Shown here piece by piece: positions 42,534 to 52,384 of a stretch of 64,000 bases of DNA. This DNA is from Maribellus luteus (GTDB lineage Bacteria > Bacteroidota > Bacteroidia > Bacteroidales > Prolixibacteraceae). The translations under genes and the position numbers were made by a program. The stretch covers positions 44,682 through 108,681 of the forward strand of contig NZ_QWGR01000018.1 of assembly GCF_003576475.1 (NCBI RefSeq), given 5' to 3'. The notes under the pieces were generated by a model. That model saw nothing but the letters and a program-made list of their open reading frames with translations, had not been told where the DNA came from and did not search any database. Within the stretch, counting starts at the first letter, position 1; every line of letters begins with the position of its first letter.

Positions 42534-44141
42534 CTATTTGTTATTGGCTGCCCTTTGTCTTGCTTTTTCCCGGTGGTCGAGATAGGCTTTCAGGTACTTT
42601 TGGTCATTTTCGTCGCTGTCGCCATAACTGCTGCGCATTTCATCGAGCCTTTCATGAAGCTCTTTTCTTACTTCGGCATAATTAGGGTCGTCGTACACAT
42701 TTCTCATTTCATTTGGATCGCTTTCGAGATCGTACATTTCCCACTCATCAATGTCGTAATAAAAATGAATGAGTTTGTAGCGTTCGGTGGCAATTCCATA
42801 ATGGCGTTTTACCATGTGCACCGACGGATATTCGTAGTAAGTGTAATAAACAGCATCTCTCCATTCCGAGGTTTTTCCTCCAACCAGTTCACGGAACGAC
42901 AAGCCCTGCATATCTTCCGGAATGTTGATGCCGGCATAATCAAGGAAAGTAGGAGCAAAGTCAAGATTTTGAACCAGTTTGTTGATTTCCGTACCGGCCT
43001 TTATCTCTTTTGGATAACGCACCAGCAGCGGAGTGCGGAATGATTCTTCGTACATAAAACGTTTATCGAACCACCCATGCTCTCCAAGGTAGAATCCCTG
43101 GTCGGAAGTATAAACCACAATCGTGTTTTCAGCCAACCCCGACTGGTCGAGGTAGTCGAGCAGTTCCCCAACGCCGTCGTCAACTGATTTAATGCAACTC
43201 AGGTAATCTTTTATGTAACGGTTGTATTTCCATTTGGCCAGTTCAACGCCCTCTGGCATATTGGTAAGGAATTCCTGGTTTTCGTTTTCATAGGCTGCCA
43301 TCCAGTTGGCCCGTTGTTCTTCGTTCATGCGATTAAGGTCGTTCATGAAACCAGTGGAGTCACCGTTCGGGTCGACAATAAGCTTAAAGTCGTGTCCCCA
43401 CATCATGTGGCGGTTAACTTCCATTTCCTGTTCTTTTGCCGCAGTGCCTCTTCCTTCGTAATCATCAAAAAAGCTTTCCGGAAGGTCAAAAGTTTTGTCA
43501 TCGTACAGGTTCACATATTTTGGAGCCGGAAGCCAGTTCCGGTGAGGAGCTTTTTGGTGATATAGCATGCAAAACGGTTGGGAAGCATCGCGTTTGTTTT
43601 TTAGCCAATCGAGTGCCGAATCGGTTATGATCTCAGTTACATAGCCTTCCAGTCTTTTCCTTTCTCCGTTAATCAGGAAATCGGGGTTGTAGTATTGGCC
43701 CTGTCCCGGTAATACCATTGAATAGTCGAAGCCCAAAGGTAGCCCGTCGATATGAATTTTACCAATCATTGCAGTTTGGTACCCATTGGCCTGCAACAGT
43801 TTGGGGAAGTTATCCTGGTTCCAGTCGAAGGGCTGCACGTTATCAACTTTACCGTTCACAAAACTATGCTTGCCGGTCAGCATCACGGCCCGGCTGGGAG
43901 CGCAAATTGAATTGGTTACGCAGGCGCGGGTAAAAATGGCCCCTTCTTCGGCAATCCGGTCAATGTTCGGGGTTTCGTTTAGCCCAAAGCCATAGGCGCT
44001 GATTGCCTGGTAGGCATGGTCATCACTCATGATAAAAAGAATATTCGGCTTTTGAGCTTGTTTCTTTTCAGGTGTTGAGCAATTCCAGAAGAAGAATAGT
44101 AATGAAATAAGGGATAAAAGTGTTAGTTGCTTCAGTTTCAT
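42534..44141 (-). CDS. Lipoprotein sulfatase (S1 family)
   Basis: 535 residues from ATG 44141 (an earlier in-frame start at 44204 would precede the signal peptide). Lipobox LFFFWNC gives Cys21. Metal ligands Asp40-Asp41 (MSDDHA) and the formylglycine site C80-A-P-S-R84 (SICAPSRAVMLTGKHS) identify a Cys-type arylsulfatase that needs an anaerobic or FGE maturase. Further blocks are HQKAPHRNW, SDQGFYLGEHGWFDKR and LVRYPKE. Resemblance to S1_11 N-acetylglucosamine-6-sulfatases (such as BT4656) is suggested by length and motifs but not certain. It diverges from the ROK regulator and lies near SusCD. Confidence 0.87.
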   Translation of the reverse strand: MKLKQLTLLSLISLLFFFWNCSTPEKKQAQKPNILFIMSDDHAYQAISAYGFGLNETPNIDRIAEEGAIFTRACVTNSICAPSRAVMLTGKHSFVNGKVDNVQPFDWNQDNFPKLLQANGYQTAMIGKIHIDGLPLGFDYSMVLPGQGQYYNPDFLINGERKRLEGYVTEIITDSALDWLKNKRDASQPFCMLYHQKAPHRNWLPAPKYVNLYDDKTFDLPESFFDDYEGRGTAAKEQEMEVNRHMMWGHDFKLIVDPNGDSTGFMNDLNRMNEEQRANWMAAYENENQEFLTNMPEGVELAKWKYNRYIKDYLSCIKSVDDGVGELLDYLDQSGLAENTIVVYTSDQGFYLGEHGWFDKRFMYEESFRTPLLVRYPKEIKAGTEINKLVQNLDFAPTFLDYAGINIPEDMQGLSFRELVGGKTSEWRDAVYYTYYEYPSVHMVKRHYGIATERYKLIHFYYDIDEWEMYDLESDPNEMRNVYDDPNYAEVRKELHERLDEMRSSYGDSDENDQKYLKAYLDHREKARQRAANNK

Positions 44142-44428
44142 CGAATGTAATTTATTTACGATTGAATTTTGTGTAAGTTTACAAAAAGAAGCCAAGTGGC
44201 CCAAATTACTATTACAATAAGTTTAGAGGTGTTTAATTGTAGAATTGATTCAAATAATGTGAATTTCCTGTAAAATTTGTTAAGATTGAAGGAAAATCTG
44301 CCGGAAATGAATATTTTTGCAAATAGGCAATCTTTGTAAAAAATTTTATCAAACACATGGGTTTTGATTAAAAATTTATTTAAATTGTGCCTCAAATAAA
44401 ATAAGTTAGCTAACTTGATAACCAGGCT

Positions 44429-45655
44429 ATGATTCTTGTCGACAACATTAGTGAAGTGAAACTTAGCGGGAATGAATTAAAAAATTACCGTCGTAAGAAG
44501 AAAATCTTAGATCTTTTATACCGTGAGGATACACTTTCCGCTACTGAAATAGGGAAGCGTATTGGAGTGAGTGTACCTACTTCTTTATCGCTTTTAAAAG
44601 AGCTAAGTCAAAAAGAATTTGTTGAGTTCAAGGGGACCGGTGAGTCAAAAGGTGGGCGTCGACCTGCTATGTTTGGACTAAAACAAGATTCAATTTTGGT
44701 TATGGCCTGCGAGTTGGGCAGGTATACCGGCAAGGTGGGGGTATTTGATTCGCACAATAAGTTGGTGGCACCAATGGTGAAATTCAAAGCATCTATTGAT
44801 GATAAGGATCTGATTGAAAAAATTGCGGATGAAGTCGATAAAATTGCAAAGGATTATAACATCGACACCCAACGGATTTTTGGTGTTGGAATATCAATGC
44901 CGGGATTGATCGATGAAGTAAATGGGATTAATTATACCATTAAAGATAAAAAGCTTCAGAATGTAGCCGACAGAATAAAAGCAAGGTTTCATAAGCTGGT
45001 TTATGTAAACAACGACGCCCGTATGCAGGCATACGGCGAATTTGTTTTCGGACAGGCCAAGGGGCATCAAAATGCCTTGATCATCAATTGGAATTGGGGG
45101 CTTGGCATGGGGATGATCATGGACGGCAAGCTTTACAACGGAGCGACTGGTTTTGCCGGGGAGCTTTCTCATACAAAATACGAGGAAGACGGCGACCTTT
45201 GTATCTGTGGAAAAAGAGGATGTTTGGAAACTGTTACTTCCGTCTATGTTTTAATCCGGCAGGCTCAGGAGGGTGTGCGCGAAGGAAAAGTATCTCAGTT
45301 GACGGCTAAGTTTAAAGGCCGCGAAGAAGAGATTGGTGTTGAAGATATTATTCAGGCAGCCAGGCAAGGAGATGAATTTTCTATTTTTCTGCTGAACTCT
45401 GTCGGTCTTGCACTTGGAAAAGCCTTGTCAAATGCAATTCAATTGCTAAACCCCGACATTATAGTTTTGGGTGGCGCGGTATCAGAAGCCAATCAGTATG
45501 TGCTGACTCCCATTCAGCAGTCGGTTAACAGGCACTGTCTGGAGCAAATCTCCGGAAATATACAAATTGTTATTTCCGAAAACTGGGAACGCTCTGGCCT
45601 ACTGGGTACCACAGCTATGTTGTATCAAAAGCTGTTTAGCAATATGCTTGTATAG
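44429..45655 (+). CDS. ROK-family transcriptional regulator
   Basis: 408 residues. N-terminal winged helix-turn-helix (~20-80: ILDLLYREDTLSATEIGKRI ... TSLSLLKELSQ), then a ROK sugar-kinase-like domain with GVGISMPGLID, NNDARMQAYGEFVFG and GELSHTKYEEDG, and the zinc motif CICGKRGCLE. An NagC/Mlc-like regulator usually repressing sugar genes until a sugar or sugar phosphate binds. It sits between the divergent sulfatase gene and the susCD genes, so it probably controls both. No operator could be defined by eye. Confidence 0.88.
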   Translation: MILVDNISEVKLSGNELKNYRRKKKILDLLYREDTLSATEIGKRIGVSVPTSLSLLKELSQKEFVEFKGTGESKGGRRPAMFGLKQDSILVMACELGRYTGKVGVFDSHNKLVAPMVKFKASIDDKDLIEKIADEVDKIAKDYNIDTQRIFGVGISMPGLIDEVNGINYTIKDKKLQNVADRIKARFHKLVYVNNDARMQAYGEFVFGQAKGHQNALIINWNWGLGMGMIMDGKLYNGATGFAGELSHTKYEEDGDLCICGKRGCLETVTSVYVLIRQAQEGVREGKVSQLTAKFKGREEEIGVEDIIQAARQGDEFSIFLLNSVGLALGKALSNAIQLLNPDIIVLGGAVSEANQYVLTPIQQSVNRHCLEQISGNIQIVISENWERSGLLGTTAMLYQKLFSNMLV

Positions 45656-46310
45656 GCAGGTGTAAAAAATAGTTTCATCACTGGTTGTATTGATCGGCGC
45701 CTTTATCAAATTATTCCCCAAACTGAATCTGAGTGATGTCCGGAAATTTTGTCCCTTATTTCTTATTAGCTTGATTTATAATTAATGGGTTATTAGCTCT
45801 ATCGGGCTTCGACTTATTTGTCCATCGCGAGGGAGTTCCTTCTCTGTTACTTTCAGTCTGTTTTATGCTTGCGTCTAATTTAGTGGATTTAGAAATGCTT
45901 AGGTAACTGTTTTGAGAACGTATCGTATTTAGTTTCGTAGGGGTTTTTGAATTTAATTAGCAATGCATAATTGTTCGACAATATTATTAAGAATAATTAA
46001 ATGATTGAAAAGTAATTAATTCAGAATATTTTACATGCCCAGTATTTTTCTATTCATGGAATGATTTTAAAATATTTTACAAATTATTCAATAAAATTAA
46101 AATAAATAGTTAATTTTACTTTGCGCTATCCAAAAATAGAGTTCCAGATTTTTATAATAGTGCGGATAGAGAAAATTGAACTTGCGAAAACTAAAAACGA
46201 ACTTGATGAGGGCTACAGAAGAATTTGATAATCATCGAATCCTCTTACCAAACTACCACAATAGATACACTTGGATTTATTTTCTATTTAACAACTAAAA
46301 TTTATTCTTT
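45656..46310. other. Long leader region upstream of susC
   Basis: 655 very AT-rich bases, no gene seen. A near-match to the -7 box, TTACTTTG at 46116-46123, would give an unusually long ~180-base 5' leader. Long leaders before susC-like genes are common in Bacteroidota and can hold small-RNA targets. No terminator after the ROK gene was recognised. Confidence 0.4.
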
Positions 46311-49300
46311 ATGAGAAAAATTATTTTGCTTGTTGCATTGTGTTTTGCGCTTATAGGCAGCGTTTATGCACAGCAAACAGTAACGGGTATAGTTACTGAT
46401 GAAGAAGGCCTCGGGATTCCTGGGGTGTCCGTGATGGAAAAAGGGACTGTAAATGGGACAATTACCGATGCAGATGGTAATTATACAATTACGGTTAAAG
46501 CAGATGCTCTAATTGTATTTTCATTTGTAGGAATGAAAACAATAGAAGAAAGTCTGAATGGACGTTCTGTTATTAATGTTACCTTGGTAACGGATGCAAT
46601 TGGCGTTGATGAGGTTGTTGTTACAGCGTTAGGTATCCGAAGAGAAGCAAAAGCGTTAGGATATGCTGTTTCTAAAGTTGATAACGAACGTATTCTTGCT
46701 ACCGGAACTCCGGTGAATGCGCTTCAGTCATTGTATGGTTCGGCAGCTGGTGTACAAGTTGCATCAACAGCAACAGGGCCAACGGGAGGTATGAAAATCA
46801 ATATCCGTAATGCTGTATCGTTCGACTCCAACTCAACAACACGTCCTTTGATTGTAGTTGATGGTATTCCAATCCATGACCAAAATACAGGATTGGGTGC
46901 AGACAATGCCAACGGCCGTGACTATGGAACAGGTATCAACGATATTAACCCGGATGACATTGCATCATTCGAAATTTTAAAAGGAGCGAAAGCTTCGGTA
47001 CTTTATGGTAGCGCAGGTGCAAACGGTGTTGTTTTGATCACAACAAAAAGTGGTGCCAAAGGAAAAGACCTGGGAGTCTCTGCTTCATTTACAACTACAT
47101 GGGACAATGTGGCATTTTTGCCCGAAATTCAAAACCAGTACGGAACCGGTCGGTCTCCAAGTACAACTGTTACTGATGACCAGGGGTTTTATCTTGTTGA
47201 CGGTGTGAGGACTATTGATAACAGAGGTCAGGCATTCGGTCCAAAATTTGACCCAAGTGTTACTTTGGATTGGTGGGACGGCACCCAAAGACCATGGGTG
47301 GCGCAAAGCGAGAGCGTTTATGATAAAATGTACAGGACAGGACATCAGTACATTACTAACGTGGCTATTAGCTCTGGTGGAGAAAAAGGTTCAATGCGTT
47401 TTTCGTATACCAATACAGATCTTTCTCCAACAACGCTGGCTGGTTCGTATGATAAAAATACATTCAGTTTGAACGCCTCCTATAAAATGAATGATTACAT
47501 CAACATTTCATATTCAGGTAACTTGTTCTTCTCGAAGAATATGAATGCTGTTACAAGTACAACAATGGGAGCTCAGGGTATAACCTCTTCTTTAGGTGCC
47601 TATAGTTATGATATTGATGTAGACTTGCTGAATGAATGGATGGTGACGCCTGATGGTTATAATTATTTTGCAAATCCGGCATTTACTGAATCTTTCTCTT
47701 CTGGAAGACGTGCGGTTGTCAACTATTTATGGGATCAAACTCAGAATGAAGACGAATTTACACGTTTGCACAATATTCAGTCGTTAAATATTGATATAAC
47801 ATTGAATAAAATATTCAGTGCAACGATAATGGGAGGGGCAGATGTAACCACTGAAAGAAGTCAGTATAGAGGAAAACTTACTGACCCGAGCCTAATTGGG
47901 CCTGCCAGTGGAAACGTGTATCAGGATGTTGTAAGAGATATCAGAAAAACATATGGTCAGGCATTACTGAATTTCAACTCGGATATTGTTGACGAGCGTT
48001 TTAACCTGTCAGGTTTTGTTGGTGGTGTTGTGTCTCACAGTTATCTTGATAGAAAAGGAGCAAGACAAATCGGCGGTTTCGTTATTCCTAATTTCTTTTC
48101 ATACGCAAACATGCCTTCAGGGGCCCAGCCTACTTACCAGTTTCAGAATGGTGAAGATATTATGTACAGTATGATGGGATCGGTTCAGTTTGCTTATGCT
48201 GATCAGATTTTTATTGAAGTACAGGGCAGAAATGACTGGTCGTCTATCCTGCCTCCTGCCAATAACTCATACTTTTATCCGGGAGTTAGCGCAACATGGA
48301 TTGCTTCAGAATCTCTTAGGCTGCCGGAATGGATTGATTTTGGCAAACTCAGAGTTTCCTGGGCAGATGTAGGTCGTCCTGGCCCGCGTTACTTTGGTAA
48401 CGTAAACTATGGTGTTACCGCTTCGGGTGCCGGATTTGTTTTGACACCTCCCAATGATCTTCCTCCTATGGACGAAAATGGTATTCCAAACCTGAAGCCA
48501 GAGAAAAAGCGTGAGTTTGAAGTTGGTTTGGAAACCTATTTATTCGACAGCAGGTTAGGAATTGACTTCTCATATTATAATTCAAATACCTACGACCAGA
48601 TTATGCAGGTTGCCGCTCCGGCAGGTATGGGAGTTAGCAGTGTTAGAATGAATGCAGGAAATGTTTCTAACAAAGGCTGGGAATTAATGCTTAAAACAAA
48701 ACCGGTGAAGGCAAGAGACTTCTCTTGGGATGTGAACCTGACTTTCTCAGGCAGCAAAACAAAGATTGTAAAGCTTGACGGCGAATTGACCCGCATGACT
48801 CTTTGGAATAATGCCGGCTTGAATGCGATTGCTGAAGTTGGTGGCGAGTATGGATTGATTTATCAGCAAAAAGGATGGAATTATTACATTAATCCATCTG
48901 ATGAGAATGATCCTAATAACGGTAAACGAATCGTAGATGCTTCAGGTAATAACTATGCGTATGATACCAAAAGCAACAAGATGGTTGGTAAGGTTCTTCC
49001 TGATTTGATCGGAGGTGTATTTTCTTCATTCAACTATAAGAGCCTTCGTTTTATTGCAAACATCGACTATTCATTTGGTTCAACATTTATTTCTCATACA
49101 GAGACCTATATGTTGGCAGCTGGTGTGCTGAAGGAAAGTTTACCTTACAGAGATCAGGCAAGTGGTGGTGTGCAATATTACATGGCCCAGGATGGAAGTG
49201 GAAACTTATATAAAGCTCCTGGAGGGAATCCTAACGGTGGTGCATCCTATTGGGATGGAGTTTTGCTCGACGGTGTTTATACCAACGGAACGGCAAACAA

Positions 49301-49625
49301 CAAAGTCGTAGCTGCTGAAGATTATTATTATCAGTCTTATTTTGCAAACGGTTTCTTCCCGGAAGACAGAATATTCAAAAATGATTATGTCGCATTGAGG
49401 AATATTGCTATAGAATACACTGTACCTAAAAAACTTTCCAGTCTGGTTAGACTATCAGAATTAAGTTTAATGGGTTTTGTTAATAACGTAGCTTATTTAT
49501 ACAAGGCAGCGCCGAATACAATTCCGGAATCTACAGTTGGAACTTCATGGAGTTCAGCATCTGTTGCATCAACAGCTTTGCCTGCTCAAAGATCTATGGG
49601 ACTTGCTGTAAAAGTTAAATTTTAA
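46311..49625 (+). CDS. SusC/RagA-family TonB-linked outer-membrane protein
   Basis: 1104 residues. Signal peptide 1-20 (GSVYAQ), carboxypeptidase-regulatory domain ~22-98 (TVTGIVTDEEGLGIPGVSV), TonB box region VDEVVVTALGI, plug domain with LIVVDGIPIHDQN and KGAKASVLYGSAGANGVV (the SusC signature), then a 22-strand barrel to the C-terminal VKVKF. It imports an oligosaccharide or peptide captured by its SusD partner, powered by TonB. The cognate susD starts 20 bases downstream. Confidence 0.95.
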   Translation: MRKIILLVALCFALIGSVYAQQTVTGIVTDEEGLGIPGVSVMEKGTVNGTITDADGNYTITVKADALIVFSFVGMKTIEESLNGRSVINVTLVTDAIGVDEVVVTALGIRREAKALGYAVSKVDNERILATGTPVNALQSLYGSAAGVQVASTATGPTGGMKINIRNAVSFDSNSTTRPLIVVDGIPIHDQNTGLGADNANGRDYGTGINDINPDDIASFEILKGAKASVLYGSAGANGVVLITTKSGAKGKDLGVSASFTTTWDNVAFLPEIQNQYGTGRSPSTTVTDDQGFYLVDGVRTIDNRGQAFGPKFDPSVTLDWWDGTQRPWVAQSESVYDKMYRTGHQYITNVAISSGGEKGSMRFSYTNTDLSPTTLAGSYDKNTFSLNASYKMNDYINISYSGNLFFSKNMNAVTSTTMGAQGITSSLGAYSYDIDVDLLNEWMVTPDGYNYFANPAFTESFSSGRRAVVNYLWDQTQNEDEFTRLHNIQSLNIDITLNKIFSATIMGGADVTTERSQYRGKLTDPSLIGPASGNVYQDVVRDIRKTYGQALLNFNSDIVDERFNLSGFVGGVVSHSYLDRKGARQIGGFVIPNFFSYANMPSGAQPTYQFQNGEDIMYSMMGSVQFAYADQIFIEVQGRNDWSSILPPANNSYFYPGVSATWIASESLRLPEWIDFGKLRVSWADVGRPGPRYFGNVNYGVTASGAGFVLTPPNDLPPMDENGIPNLKPEKKREFEVGLETYLFDSRLGIDFSYYNSNTYDQIMQVAAPAGMGVSSVRMNAGNVSNKGWELMLKTKPVKARDFSWDVNLTFSGSKTKIVKLDGELTRMTLWNNAGLNAIAEVGGEYGLIYQQKGWNYYINPSDENDPNNGKRIVDASGNNYAYDTKSNKMVGKVLPDLIGGVFSSFNYKSLRFIANIDYSFGSTFISHTETYMLAAGVLKESLPYRDQASGGVQYYMAQDGSGNLYKAPGGNPNGGASYWDGVLLDGVYTNGTANNKVVAAEDYYYQSYFANGFFPEDRIFKNDYVALRNIAIEYTVPKKLSSLVRLSELSLMGFVNNVAYLYKAAPNTIPESTVGTSWSSASVASTALPAQRSMGLAVKVKF

Positions 49626-49644
49626 TTCTTAAAGAAGATTAACT

Positions 49645-51633
49645 ATGAAATATTATAATAAAATAGTAGCAATTGTTTTGGCACTGTTCTTAACGGTAGG
49701 TTGCCAGGATAAGTTGGAGGAACTGTTTCAGAATCCTGATGGTTTTTCGAAACAGGCTGCAGATGCATCAGGGGTAAGTGTACTCTCGGGTTATTTTACT
49801 TCACAGCTTACCAGAGGATACTTTCTTCGCGGAGACTATGGAACACAATACCATATCCAGAGATCGGGGCAACGTATTCTGGGATCAGGTGTGCAAACGC
49901 CTTTTACAATAGCTGAATATGGCTTCTCTTATGCTCTTATGGATGTTGAAAATGACTGGGGAACCGGTTCATTCAATAATACCGTTTTTAACAACGCAAA
50001 CAGCCAATGGATTGTTGGTATTCTTTGGGGACAAAGAGAGTACAACAATATGGAAAGCCCATCAACACTCGATGAACTTTACATAAGATTGTTGCATTTG
50101 TTGAAGGCTTATGTTTATCAAAGAGCTACCGATTTATATGACGAAGTTCCGTATATAGCTACTGGCTCAGCAGGAGCATTGGATGGAGATAAAGCAGTAT
50201 ACAAGGGGCAAAGTGAAATTTATCCTATAATTCTGCAGGAAGTGAAAGAAATTGAAGAATACCTTTCAACTTTAGAGCTTTCGAGTACCGAAGAAACTTT
50301 GTTCTCGGCCCAGGATGTTCTTTTTAACGGGAATATTGACCAATGGCGTAAATATGCTAACTCGTTGAGATTACGTTGGGCGATGACCGTTAGTGAGCAG
50401 CTACCTGAACTCACTAGCACGGTTCTTTCCGAATTACAGGGTAAGCCTATTTTTGATACTCATACTGATGTTGCCGGAATCGCGGATTTGGCTATTGTTG
50501 ATCCGGCCAGATTACAATCAGAACTCGGTATTACACGTGCCTTTAGAGAGAATCCTTATACATTGAGAGTTCCTAAGAAATTCACTGATATAATGAACCT
50601 TGTTCCTGAAGAGAAAGATGCAGGGAATGGATTGAAGTATTATTCGGCAGATAATGTTGGTGCCAATAAAGAGGGCTTGAAAAATGGTGATGTTGACCCA
50701 CGGGTAGCTTATATGATATCGCCTGATTTCAGAGGTTATTATTTTGGAAATGATAACAAATGGGATAACGGTAACGATCCGAACAGCTATTTGAGTAAAG
50801 TGGTAAGAGGCTATTACATCGACGATCCTTGTATGACAGACGAAAGCATTGACGTGTTCAAAATTACCAACCCGGATGGTGATGGTGAGGATGAAATCAG
50901 ACTCTATGTTAACAATGTTTTAGTGCCTCTTTCAGAAAGGGATGAGTTTTTGCGTAAAAAACTTCGCGAAAGAGTTGCCAACAATGATGATTCAGGTTGG
51001 GTACTTGGAAAAGCAGGTGTAATGACCAGTGAATACAACATGAGGGCTATCTATAACTCGAATTTACGTTATCCTACTCTGAATGCAGCAGAAGTTCAGT
51101 TGAATTTTGCTGAAGCTGCTGTTCGTGGTTTTGGAGCTACACCAATGAGTGCAAGAGAACATTATAAAAAAGCAATTGAATTATCCAGCGATTTTTGGTA
51201 CGACCTGAATGTAAATAATAAGAATACCAAAAGTACGGTTCCCGGATTTCCTATTTCAATGTCAGACTCCAGGATAAATGATAGACCGGATGAACGCTAC
51301 GATGCATCAATGTTTGCTGAAAAAGCAGCACAACGCTTTGATTTGCTTTCGGACCAGGAGAAAGTTTATGCAATTTATGTTCAGTTGCATATGAACTACA
51401 ACGTATTGAATTACGAGTACTGTTTTACCGCAGCACGTCGTTTAATTAAATATTTAGGTGATAACCCGAGCAATACACTGGAGTTGTACCGATGGAAAGA
51501 ACGTAATACTTATCCTGCAAGTGTTCAGGCATCAGATCCTGAAGCATGGGCTCAGATAAGTGGACATGACAACTACGATCTTCCAATGTGGTTTACCGGA
51601 AGAACTGAAAAGTGGAAAAACGTATTAGAATAA
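49645..51633 (+). CDS. SusD/RagB-family nutrient-binding lipoprotein
   Basis: 662 residues. Lipobox ALFLTVGC gives Cys20. SusD-like TPR-type helical fold; near the N-terminus LEELFQNPDGFSKQ, and C-terminal NLRYPTLNAAEVQLNFAEAA carries the family signature. It belongs to the longer SusD/RagB-like (SusD-like 2) branch by length. It is surface exposed as a lid on the SusC barrel and binds the substrate. The operon continues with a small lipoprotein 20 bases downstream. Confidence 0.92.
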   Translation: MKYYNKIVAIVLALFLTVGCQDKLEELFQNPDGFSKQAADASGVSVLSGYFTSQLTRGYFLRGDYGTQYHIQRSGQRILGSGVQTPFTIAEYGFSYALMDVENDWGTGSFNNTVFNNANSQWIVGILWGQREYNNMESPSTLDELYIRLLHLLKAYVYQRATDLYDEVPYIATGSAGALDGDKAVYKGQSEIYPIILQEVKEIEEYLSTLELSSTEETLFSAQDVLFNGNIDQWRKYANSLRLRWAMTVSEQLPELTSTVLSELQGKPIFDTHTDVAGIADLAIVDPARLQSELGITRAFRENPYTLRVPKKFTDIMNLVPEEKDAGNGLKYYSADNVGANKEGLKNGDVDPRVAYMISPDFRGYYFGNDNKWDNGNDPNSYLSKVVRGYYIDDPCMTDESIDVFKITNPDGDGEDEIRLYVNNVLVPLSERDEFLRKKLRERVANNDDSGWVLGKAGVMTSEYNMRAIYNSNLRYPTLNAAEVQLNFAEAAVRGFGATPMSAREHYKKAIELSSDFWYDLNVNNKNTKSTVPGFPISMSDSRINDRPDERYDASMFAEKAAQRFDLLSDQEKVYAIYVQLHMNYNVLNYEYCFTAARRLIKYLGDNPSNTLELYRWKERNTYPASVQASDPEAWAQISGHDNYDLPMWFTGRTEKWKNVLE

Positions 51634-51653
51634 TAAAACAAATTGATTACGAT

Positions 51654-52001
51654 ATGAAGAAGATTATTTATATACTGTTGTGCGTATTCTTATTTGCAGC
51701 TTGTAGCGAAGAGGATGGTACAATAATCGGGACAACGAAAGTTGAAGGTAGCGGTGTTGAAGCGCAAATGGCCAATATTACAGTAAAACTATACGATTCG
51801 CCTACCAGCGTTTATAAAACAACGACTACAGATACAAATGGAGACTTTATTTTTACAGGGCTTGAATCCGGTAATTATTTTGTAGGTGCCACTGTTGTTA
51901 TCAACGGAGATACTTACGATACCGGAAACGTTCAGTATCAGGTTTATGTTGGCGGGGATATCGAAAGGCCCGTATCGCTAACATTAACAAAAAGGAATTA
52001 G
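51654..52001 (+). CDS. Small lipoprotein with carboxypeptidase-regulatory-like fold
   Basis: 115 residues from ATG 51654 (an earlier frame start at 51612 would overlap susD and precede the signal). Lipobox FLFAAC gives Cys17 or so. The rest is one small beta-sandwich (VKLYDSPTSVYKTTTTDTNG, FTGLESGNYFVGATV), like prealbumin/Cna-B-type domains. It ends the susCD operon and is followed by a strong terminator. Possible surface glycan-binding accessory, in the place SusE/F-type proteins hold; no function is shown. Confidence 0.8.
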   Translation: MKKIIYILLCVFLFAACSEEDGTIIGTTKVEGSGVEAQMANITVKLYDSPTSVYKTTTTDTNGDFIFTGLESGNYFVGATVVINGDTYDTGNVQYQVYVGGDIERPVSLTLTKRN

Positions 52002-52016
52002 ATTCTTATAAATAGA

Positions 52017-52040
52017 GGGGAAGCTCAAATGAGCTTCCCC
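52017..52040 (+). terminator. Terminator of the susCD operon
   Basis: GGGGAAGCTC and GAGCTTCCCC pair perfectly over 10 bp around AAAT, followed by TTCTTGTT. It lies 16 bases after the lipoprotein stop. Confidence 0.9.
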
Positions 52041-52163
52041 TTCTTGTTCATATAAACCCAGACCTTCAAACGAACCGTTTGTTGATTGAGTCGAAGTAGG
52101 ACTTAGTTCTCGGTTCCTGCTTTCAATAGTTAGTTTGGTTAAAGAAGACTTTTGTCTGAATGT

Positions 52164-52196
52164 AAAGCCAGCGGCCTTTGGGGACGCTGGCTTTTT
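52164..52196. terminator. Second terminator hairpin
   Basis: AAAGCCAGCG (52164-52173) pairs with CGCTGGCTTT (52185-52194), then further T. The 11-base loop includes short complementary CC/GG. It sits ~160 bases after the operon in an otherwise empty spacer (52002-52384), so it may back up the first terminator or end an unseen short transcript. Confidence 0.75.
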
Positions 52197-52384
52197 TCAT
52201 TCCCCAGATCCCGGAAATATTAATATCCCAAACAATTACTCTTTCCTACGCAACCTTTGCATGATTTCTTGCATCTATCCCCAAACCAAACTTTAACAGC
52301 GAGTACGCAAATCTTCGATTTCGTTCTCATTTACTAGGTTCGGTTTTTTACATGATGACTTTGATAACCTGAAATTTTAAACTC
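52197..52384. other. Intergenic spacer before the barrel gene
   Basis: With the two terminators this makes a 383-base gap. TGACTTTG at about 52355 is one base off the -7 consensus and could serve the gene at 52385. Nothing else seen. Confidence 0.4.
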
